Shown here piece after piece: positions 29,630 to 36,246 of a DNA stretch of 36,246 bases; positions within the stretch are counted from its first letter, which is position 1; each line of letters begins with the position of its first letter. The DNA is taken from NCBI GenBank assembly GCA_015486135.1, contig WFSE01000145.1, forward strand, positions 1-36,246. The letters run 5' to 3'. The position numbers and the translations under genes were made by a program. This stretch comes from Lentisphaeria bacterium (lineage in GTDB: Bacteria; Verrucomicrobiota; Lentisphaeria; Victivallales; JAADHT01). The notes below the pieces were generated by a model. That model worked only from the letters and a program-made list of their open reading frames with translations, was not told where the DNA came from and did not search any database.

Positions 29630-29679
29630 GGGGTCGGGACCAGCACTTCCGACTTCAGTCGAAGTGTGGGACTGACCCC
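29630..29679. repeat. Palindrome ggggtcgggaccagcacttccgacttcagtcgaagtgtgggactgacccc
   Basis: Near-perfect inverted repeat; relative of 7716-7765; between arsR and the permease gene. Confidence 0.85.
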
Positions 29680-29691
29680 AAGCATCCCAAA

Positions 29692-29973
29692 TCAGACCTC
29701 GCACGCCGTGTCCACGCAGTCCATAAAGCGCAGAAGACATGGCGCCTTGAGTCTGTAAAACACCTTTTTTCCCTCGCGCCTATCCGCCAGAACACCCGCG
29801 TCCTTCAGCACGGTCAGGTGCTTCGACACCGTCGAGAAGTCGGCTCCGACAAGATCAACCAGCTCGCAGACGCAACGCTCGCCCTTCGCCAGCTCCTCCA
29901 CTATGAGCAACCGGCTGGTATGACCCAGCGCCTTGAATACCGCGGCCTTCGCCTCTAACCTGGAATCAACCAT
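29692..29973 (-). CDS. arsR: ArsR family transcriptional regulator
   Basis: ALGHTSRLLIVEELAKGERCVCELVDLVGADFSTVSKHLTVLKDAGVLADRREGKKVFYRL wHTH with CVC metal-site motif. Confidence 0.95.
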   Translation of the reverse strand: MVDSRLEAKAAVFKALGHTSRLLIVEELAKGERCVCELVDLVGADFSTVSKHLTVLKDAGVLADRREGKKVFYRLKAPCLLRFMDCVDTACEV

Positions 29974-30029
29974 CAAAACACCTCGCTAAGCATGATTGGC
30001 GGCCACCAGCCACCAGCATCTCATTTGGC

Positions 30030-30057
30030 AAAATAACCAAACATCGCGAAATGTCAA
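30030..30057 (-). promoter_or_regulatory. Candidate sigma70 promoter of the ars operon with overlapping ArsR operator
   Basis: On - strand: TTGACA (30057-30052), 16-bp spacer, TATTTT (30035-30030); overlapping palindrome ACATTTCGCGATGT (30041-30054). Confidence 0.55.
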
Positions 30058-30234
30058 GCCCCTAAAGCGAAAAAAAGGAGGAAATGCCGGCACCCCCCCC
30101 CTTTGAAAAAGCTATCCAGCCATTTATCTTATTTCTTATTGCATCGCATCGATACTATCGATAATGTCGATATTATCGGGTCTTAAGATTTTTTATTAGG
30201 GACAGGTTAATAATCCACAGCGAACATGCCGAGG

Positions 30235-30312
30235 CGTTCGGATTTCGAGCATTTAAATTTTGTAAAATTAGAATTTGTTTCGGATTTAGAATTTCTTATT
30301 TCGGTTTTCCGA
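30235..30312 (+). repeat. Solo right arm of the IVP-type inverted-repeat element
   Basis: ggatttcgagcatttaaattttgtaaaattagaatttgtttcggatttagaatttcttatttcggttttccg aligns to the right arm at 28110-28169; no convincing left arm. Confidence 0.5.
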
Positions 30313-30332
30313 ACCTGTTCGAGGATACTTGC

Positions 30333-30791
30333 ATGGATATTTGGGTAGACGCGGACGCGTGTCCGGTGATGATAAAGGAGATTTTGTTCAGGGCCGCCAA
30401 TCGTACCGGCGTGTCTCTGACACTTGTAGCCAATCAACACATGCGGGTGCCTCAAGCGGAAAACATCAAATTTCTCCTTGTTGGCTCGGGGTTCGATGTC
30501 GCCGACGAGGAGATCGTAAAACTCGTCGAACCCGGCGATCTCGTGATTACCGCTGACATCCCGTTAGCCGCCGAAGTCATAAAAAAAGGCTGTCTAGCGC
30601 TAAGCCCCCGTGGCGAAATGCATACCAAAGACAATATCGCTTCGCGATTGGCCCTCCGCGATTTCATGGCGAATCTCAGAGCCAGCGGCGAAGACACCCC
30701 GGGCCCTCCCCCCATGACGACCAGAAACAAGCAAGATTTCGCCAACCAACTCGATAGGGTTTTACTGAAAAAGTCGGAAACGTGCCGATGA
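30333..30791 (+). CDS. YaiI/YqxD family (UPF0178/DUF188) protein
   Basis: [58 protein letters not shown]. Confidence 0.93.
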   Translation: MDIWVDADACPVMIKEILFRAANRTGVSLTLVANQHMRVPQAENIKFLLVGSGFDVADEEIVKLVEPGDLVITADIPLAAEVIKKGCLALSPRGEMHTKDNIASRLALRDFMANLRASGEDTPGPPPMTTRNKQDFANQLDRVLLKKSETCR

Positions 30792-31053
30792 TTAGGCGAC
30801 GAGCCGACGGCGTATAGGCATACTCCGAGGCAAAGTCAACGAGATCAGCGGTGCGTTTCCGGCTTTCGCGGAATTGGCAAGCGCCTCAACTCGTTAGTCG
30901 GCTCCAAGGTTTTTGGGATTATGCACCCCAGCGAAGCGAAGGGTGCCTTCAAGCCACACGAACGTGTGCTCCCAAAACCTTGGAGATGACACCCTTAAAA
31001 ACACATTTAACCCAATGACAATAAAGCACTTGACAATTATTCAGTGAGCCCTA
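30755..31053 (+). mobile_element. TA-flanked MITE-like repeat (299 bp)
   Basis: TA-GGGTTTTACTGAAAAAGTCGGAAACGTGCC…GCACTTGACAATTATTCAGTGAGCCC-TA; interior blocks shared with 12068-12346. Confidence 0.75.
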
Positions 31054-31187
31054 GATAAATGGCTGGCTAGAAGAGAAAATACTTCCTCCAAAAATTAATA
31101 GAATTTAATCCTCCCTTAAAACTTCCTTCATCCACTCCTGTTAAACTTCATCCCGTTGTCGGGCGCTCCATGCGCTGGGTCGGGACC

Positions 31188-31226
31188 CCTTCCGCAAAGC
31201 CGGAACGGTGCCTGCGGCACGGAAGG
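31188..31226. repeat. CCTTCCG…GGAAGG hairpin repeat
   Basis: ccttccgcaaagccggaacggtgcctgcggcacggaagg; relatives at 7844, 12102, 15012. Confidence 0.65.
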
Positions 31227-31326
31227 GTCCTACCCGAGGAACGACGGGTCTGAGTATCAGTCAAAGTGCGGAACTGACCCCAGAGACATCACAACAGGCC
31301 CTATTTAGGGCAGGAGGATTGGAATC

Positions 31327-32067
31327 ATGATGCTGAAAGAAAAAATGATAAAGGACGGGGAATCGTTGTTCAGGTGGAGAAGCTACCTGCCCCTGCTTCT
31401 CGGCTCGATATTCCTAGTGGCTATGTACCGCTACAGGCTCCCAGGGGGCGACGAGACGACGGACAAGCTATGGGAGGGGGTCTGCCTGCTTGTATCCTCG
31501 CTCGGGGTGTTGGTTCGAGTCCTGACCGCGGGACATGCGCCCCGGAGAACATCGGGACGCAACACGCGGAAGCAGGTGGCGGAGCGACTCAACACAACGG
31601 GCATGTATTCGATTACTCGCCACCCGCTTTACCTAGGGAATTACCTCATCATGCTTGGCGTGTCGCTTTTCCCTTTCCAGTGGTGGCTACCCGTAATCTG
31701 CTCGCTGGCGTTCTGGATATACTATGAACGGATAATGATGGCCGAAGAGGAATTCCTATCCAAGAAATTCGGTGCGGCTTATTCCAAATGGGCGGAAGAA
31801 ACGCCCGCCTTCATCCCGGCAATCTGGAAATGGCGCCCCGGTGAACTCCCCTTCTCGCTGAGAACCGTCCTCAAACGGGAATATAACAGCGTCTTCGCTA
31901 TCATAGTGGCTTTCGCCGCGTTGGAATTCATCGGAAACGCCATCGCATACGAAGAATTGGTCTTGGACATCGCATGGTGCGCCCTGCTCGTCGCCAGCTT
32001 CCTCGCTTGGACCACCCTTCGGTTCGCCAAAAAACACACGAGCTTGCTCAAAGTTCCAGAAAGATGA
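31327..32067 (+). CDS. Isoprenylcysteine carboxyl methyltransferase/PEMT-family integral membrane methyltransferase
   Basis: LNTTGMYSITRHPLYLGNYLIMLGVSLF…IYYERIMMAEEEFLSKKFGAAYSKW. Confidence 0.85.
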   Translation: MMLKEKMIKDGESLFRWRSYLPLLLGSIFLVAMYRYRLPGGDETTDKLWEGVCLLVSSLGVLVRVLTAGHAPRRTSGRNTRKQVAERLNTTGMYSITRHPLYLGNYLIMLGVSLFPFQWWLPVICSLAFWIYYERIMMAEEEFLSKKFGAAYSKWAEETPAFIPAIWKWRPGELPFSLRTVLKREYNSVFAIIVAFAALEFIGNAIAYEELVLDIAWCALLVASFLAWTTLRFAKKHTSLLKVPER

Positions 32068-32100
32068 ACTCATCTCGACATCAAACAAGGAGAAACAACA

Positions 32101-32835
32101 ATGGAAGACATTATGAAGTCGTTATGCTGTGGGCTTGGAGCGACCGCCCCCAAAATAGAGGATAGCAAAATGGAAGCCAGCAAGATTAAAAACCGGTTCG
32201 ACCGGAAGGAAGCATCTAGCAAATACTGTCGGCTGACAGGCACCGGAGTGGACAAACGCGAAAAACGCATCGTGAAACGCCTTCTAGAAACGGTAGACGG
32301 GGATATCGTGGCAAGATCAATTCTCGACATGCCCTGCGGCACGGGAAGGATGTTCCCCTTTCTAAGCGACTTGGGATTCGATGTCTATTCCGCCGACTCA
32401 TCGCCATTCATGGTGGAGCAAGCGAAGGAAAACTTGGCGGCCTTGGGCATGAGAGTGAACCCCGCGAAATTCGCGGTCGCCGACGCATTCAAGACGGATT
32501 TCGACGATGGACAATTCGACATTGTCCTATGCAACCGCCTCTTGCACCACTTCTCTTCCCCGGAAAGCCGGCAGGCAATCCTCAAGGAACTACGGCGGAT
32601 CGCCAAACACTTCGTAATCGTATCTTTTTTCCACAACGCATCTTGGGACGCCATGACGTTTTGGATGAAACATTTCTTCCGAGGCACCGCTCCCACAGAT
32701 CGCATTCCCCAAAAACTCACCACTCTAAAACAGGATATCGACGCGGCGGGGTTGGAGTTGATTGAAGTGAAACATCCGCGGAAATTCATTTCCAAACAGT
32801 GCTACCTGCTGTTACGTCCAAAGCGGAACACCTGA
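32101..32835 (+). CDS. Class I SAM-dependent methyltransferase
   Basis: ILDMPCGTGRMFPFLSDLGFDVYSADSSPFMVEQAKENL; FDIVLCNRLLHHF. Confidence 0.88.
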   Translation: MEDIMKSLCCGLGATAPKIEDSKMEASKIKNRFDRKEASSKYCRLTGTGVDKREKRIVKRLLETVDGDIVARSILDMPCGTGRMFPFLSDLGFDVYSADSSPFMVEQAKENLAALGMRVNPAKFAVADAFKTDFDDGQFDIVLCNRLLHHFSSPESRQAILKELRRIAKHFVIVSFFHNASWDAMTFWMKHFFRGTAPTDRIPQKLTTLKQDIDAAGLELIEVKHPRKFISKQCYLLLRPKRNT

Positions 32836-33128
32836 ATGACCGGTGAAAGAACGCCATAGCCGTCCCCCTGTCCCCCTGTCCGGTTTAAACACTGGGCAAT
32901 TATTCAGTGGGCCTTTTTTTACAATAAAAATTAACGAAAAGTTAGAATTACTGGCATTGGAGAGATATATTGCCTCAGGCAAGCGAATGCTGACACTGTT
33001 ATTCCAATTCAAATAGCCCATCAAACATTACCCAAATATAATTTTCGGGTAATCCATTGGCAATAAAAGTAAAATATGGTGGTTCAAACTAATTACTAAT
33101 TCTAAATAAAAAGCGGGATTAATAAAAC

Positions 33129-33797
33129 ATGAAGATATTGCTTATTGAGGATGATAAAAAGAGTGCGGACTTTATCGTTAAAGGCTTAAAACAAGCCGGA
33201 TATGTCGTGGATTATTCATGTGACGGCGCAGATGGGCTGTTATCTGCAGTAACAAGAACTTTTGATGCTATAATCCTCGATCTTATGCTACCAACAGTGG
33301 ATGGGCTCTCCATCCTTGAACAAATTCGAGGAAAACATATCGATACTCCTGTGATTATCTTAAGCGCTAAAGGCAGCGTTGATGACAAGATAAAAGGATT
33401 GCAAGGAGGGGGTGATGACTATTTGGCCAAGCCATTCGCATTTTCAGAGCTCCTGGCGCGCCTGCAAGCTTTGATACGAAGATCCAATGCTGCTTCTGAA
33501 CCCACAGAGTTGGTTGTGGGAGAGTTGAAGATAGATTTGCTAAGCAGAAAGGTTTTCCGTGGTAATACAAAAATCGATCTCCAGCCGCTCGAATTCAATC
33601 TCTTGGAATATTTGATGCGTCATACCGGAAAAGTTGTGTCAAAAACAATGATTATGGAAAATGTATGGGAATACAATTTCGATCCGCAGACCAATATCGT
33701 AGAAGCAAGAATCTGTAAGTTAAGAGATAAAATAGACAAACCCTTTGCTTCCGCATTGATTCATACCGTGCGAGGCTTCGGATATGTCCTGGAATAG
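33129..33797 (+). CDS. OmpR/CusR-type response regulator
   Basis: MKILLIEDDKKSADFIVKGLKQAGYVVD receiver, LDLMLPTVDGLSIL; C-terminal winged helix (ARICKLRDKIDKPFASALIHTVRGFGYVLE). Confidence 0.95.
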   Translation: MKILLIEDDKKSADFIVKGLKQAGYVVDYSCDGADGLLSAVTRTFDAIILDLMLPTVDGLSILEQIRGKHIDTPVIILSAKGSVDDKIKGLQGGGDDYLAKPFAFSELLARLQALIRRSNAASEPTELVVGELKIDLLSRKVFRGNTKIDLQPLEFNLLEYLMRHTGKVVSKTMIMENVWEYNFDPQTNIVEARICKLRDKIDKPFASALIHTVRGFGYVLE

Positions 33798-35448
33798 CAA
33801 ATGCAAATATAATTTTTTCAGAACTGTAAAGTTCAGGATAACCTCCCTCTTTATTCTTCTCTTTTCCACAGTTTTTTTTCTTCTCTTTCTTATATCGTAT
33901 CGTCTGCTGAAAAACAGTATCACGCAGAGTGTTGACGAACGCCTTGCACACTCTCTGAGCCGCCTTGAGGAACGCTGTTTGGTTGCCGACGACAAGGCAT
34001 ACCATTCCGTTGAAGGCAAAGTTCCAGAAAAACTCTTATTAAGAGCCGAAAATTGTATTACAGGACTAAAGATAAAACAGGTTAAAACAGAAGTAATCAA
34101 CAAGAGTAATTATTATGTTTTCCTTGGCACTACCGACAAAATGATTTATGCAATAATGATAGGAGTAGACGGGGTTCTTTACCGCATTAATGGAACTTTC
34201 CTGGCACCTAAAATTAAATTTATGGAAAATGAATTTGAAAATGAGGCAAGTTTCTACGGAACTGACAGAATATATTTCTTGATGATAAAACCTGGAGGTG
34301 GTATTGCAACCAGTTCAGACCTGGAGACATGGGGAGACATTAAAAATGCTCCATTTCCCTATGAGGTTACCGGAAAAACACTCACTTTTAATTTTTCAAC
34401 CCCATACCAAACATTCCCCGTCCGCATCCTGAACATACGACTTCCTGATGGATATATTCTTCAGGCGGGATATAAACTCAACGAAGAAAAGAAGTTTTTG
34501 AATCGGATAATTTCAATATTCACCATTGCCTTTCTCATTGTGCTCCTCATCAGTATATTGCTTAGTTGGCTTATTTCTTCAAAGGCAATGCATGGTGTTC
34601 GGCGCATTTCCGAAATCGCCTGCGATATCGGGGAAAATGATCTCTCAACACGCATTCACATAGGTGATGAAGGCGCAGAAATATGCGAACTTGGCAACTC
34701 TTTCAATGAGATGCTTTCAAGAATCGAATTACTTGTTACAGAAATGAAAGAGGTGTCGGACAATATTGCCCACGATTTACGCACTCCGCTGACGAGAATC
34801 AGAGGAATTCTCGAAACAACCATTCGGGAGAACAGCAGCCTGGAAGATTATAGGACGATGTGCGGAGATATTATGGAAGAAACGGATAGGCTACTTGCGA
34901 TTATAAACACCATGCTTGAAATAACTCAAACCGATTCAGGAATAATCACAATAAAGAAAGAGCCGTTTGACATAAATGATACTTTGAAAAAAGCCTTTGC
35001 CCTGTTTTTTCCGCTTGCGGCAAAGAAAAATATTAATTTCAAGCTGAAACCTACAGAAACGCCATTGATTTTTCATGGCGACATTTCGCGCTTCCAGAGA
35101 ATAATCGCTAATTTACTTGATAATGCAATTAAATATACAGACTTCAATGGAGAGATTGCTCTTGCTGTGGACAAAAAAGAGCGTTCAATTATTATCACCA
35201 TCAGCGACAACGGCTGCGGCATTTCCGAAAAAGATCAGCTGTCTGTTTTTGAACGCTTTTTCCGTTGCGACACAAGTCGCTCACTTCCAGGCAACGGCCT
35301 GGGACTGAGCCTAGCCGCAGCTCTTGTAAAAGCTCACGGCGGTTCTATCTCACTTAAAAGTGAGTTGCGCGAAGGCACGACAGTCACCCTGATATTTCCG
35401 TCGGACAATAAAAACAGGCAATATTACCAAAAAATAATCTTGCGATAA
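33784..35448 (+). CDS. CusS-like sensor histidine kinase
   Basis: Two TM segments, HAMP, DNIAHDLRTPLTRIRG H-box, NLLDNAIKYT N-box, ISDNGCGISE and GNGLGLSLAAALVKAHGG G-boxes; start overlaps RR gene. Confidence 0.95.
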   Translation: MSWNSKCKYNFFRTVKFRITSLFILLFSTVFFLLFLISYRLLKNSITQSVDERLAHSLSRLEERCLVADDKAYHSVEGKVPEKLLLRAENCITGLKIKQVKTEVINKSNYYVFLGTTDKMIYAIMIGVDGVLYRINGTFLAPKIKFMENEFENEASFYGTDRIYFLMIKPGGGIATSSDLETWGDIKNAPFPYEVTGKTLTFNFSTPYQTFPVRILNIRLPDGYILQAGYKLNEEKKFLNRIISIFTIAFLIVLLISILLSWLISSKAMHGVRRISEIACDIGENDLSTRIHIGDEGAEICELGNSFNEMLSRIELLVTEMKEVSDNIAHDLRTPLTRIRGILETTIRENSSLEDYRTMCGDIMEETDRLLAIINTMLEITQTDSGIITIKKEPFDINDTLKKAFALFFPLAAKKNINFKLKPTETPLIFHGDISRFQRIIANLLDNAIKYTDFNGEIALAVDKKERSIIITISDNGCGISEKDQLSVFERFFRCDTSRSLPGNGLGLSLAAALVKAHGGSISLKSELREGTTVTLIFPSDNKNRQYYQKIILR

Positions 35449-35554
35449 TATTCTGGCAATAAACACCCTGTAAATTCTCTCTTCTTAAGGTGGTTTATTT
35501 TATTAACCGGGATTCCGCCCAATATGCGGAATCTCAAACGAAAAGGAGGACGTT

Positions 35555-35944
35555 ATGAGTAAAATCATGATCGCAGCGTTGGCCATGGTTCTTTGCGCAG
35601 GGGTCTCACTAGCAAAAGATGGGGAAATCGCAATTTCAAAGGTCCCGGAAGTTGTGAAAAACACTGTAATCAAAGTATTCCCAGCCATTCAGCTCAAAAA
35701 GGCAGAGATTGAGACGAAGAACGGCAAACTTATTTATGAAATCAAAGGAGTCGCCAACGGGAAAACTTACGAGTTTAAAATCAATAAGAAGGGTGAGCTT
35801 CTTAAGATGAAACTCGAAAAAGACGATGACGATAAAGATGGAGTTAAGGATGACAAAGACGACGACCATGATAAGGCTGAAAATGAAGAGAGGGACGACG
35901 ACGATGGCAACAACGCTGAAAATGACGAGGAAGACGACGATTAG
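35555..35944 (+). CDS. Secreted PepSY-like protein with Asp/Glu-rich C-terminal tail
   Basis: Signal peptide (MIAALAMVLCAGVSLA); PepSY-like core IKVFPAIQLKKAEIETKNGKLIYEIKGVANGKTYEFKINKKGELLKMKLE; tail DDDDKDGVKDDKDDDHDKAENEERDDDDGNNAENDEEDDD. Confidence 0.78.
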   Translation: MSKIMIAALAMVLCAGVSLAKDGEIAISKVPEVVKNTVIKVFPAIQLKKAEIETKNGKLIYEIKGVANGKTYEFKINKKGELLKMKLEKDDDDKDGVKDDKDDDHDKAENEERDDDDGNNAENDEEDDD

Positions 35945-35978
35945 TTAGATCTCTTTATTGCGAAGCAATCAAACGAAT

Positions 35979-36014
35979 AACCGGTGGCGTCAGCAATGGC
36001 GAAACCGGTTTTTT
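35979..36014 (+). terminator. Rho-independent terminator
   Basis: aaccggt … accggtt stem followed by tttttt, 35 nt after the stop of the acidic protein. Confidence 0.7.
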
Positions 36015-36152
36015 ATTGTATAGGAAGGAACGGGATAATAAAAACTTAAATATTAAAGAAGTTTCATTTTTATTTATAAATCATTTAATTCGCCTCTGGC
36101 ATACTGGAGGCTGTTGAAGTTTTTTTGTGATGAAATTTAACAGAAGGACAGA

Positions 36153-36246
36153 ATGATGGATATGGGAGAAAGATGCCTTGCGGATAGACAGGCGTTGCTA
36201 TTGCTATTAATATTCTGCATGATAATTTTTGTGTCGACACTGGGAA
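36153..36246 (+). CDS. 5' end of a membrane protein ORF (MMDMGERCLADRQALLLLLIFCMIIFVSTLG…)
   Basis: ATG preceded by agaagga; open to window end; hydrophobic N-terminus. Confidence 0.45.
   Translation, partial: MMDMGERCLADRQALLLLLIFCMIIFVSTLG

Noticed and set aside
32101-32835. Possibility that the methyltransferase is ArsM (arsenite methyltransferase)
   Set aside because: Has a SAM motif but not the conserved Cys arrangement expected of ArsM; separated from and divergent to the ars operon; called only as generic class I methyltransferase

Overview
36.2 kb bacterial chromosomal window. It looks like a PVC-type (Kiritimatiellota/Lentisphaerota/Planctomycetota-like) genome, but that is only an inference from gene style and repeats. 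The + strand carries hisA, a DeoR regulator, a fused pyruvate dehydrogenase E1 alpha/beta gene, a four-helix-bundle (23S rRNA IVP/S23-like) gene lodged between E1 and E2, PDH E2, gnd and hypF. The - strand carries a secreted hypothetical protein, a GH36/GH27-like alpha-galactosidase, an RND pump plus adaptor, and a large arsenic/thiol cluster: arsR, permease, arsC, acr3, small thioredoxin, FmdE-like, CopZ-like Fe-S protein, TauE/SafE, ArsF-like, thioredoxin-CcdA fusion and a DGC zinc-binding protein. Further right are yaiI, two methyltransferases and an AT-richer block with a CusRS-like two-component system and an acidic PepSY-like protein. The most unusual feature is a set of interspersed repeats. 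(1) An inverted-repeat element family: one copy carries the four-helix-bundle ORF inside the PDH operon, preceded by an exact 3 x 125 bp tandem triplication that creates ATGA-coupled mini-ORFs, and ORF-less relatives occur elsewhere. (2) TA-flanked MITE-like elements of about 280-300 bp. (3) Two hairpin families. (4) A frequently iterated CGCG-N5-CGCG motif in both coding and intergenic DNA. All calls come from reading the sequence and the supplied ORF track; no database search was run.
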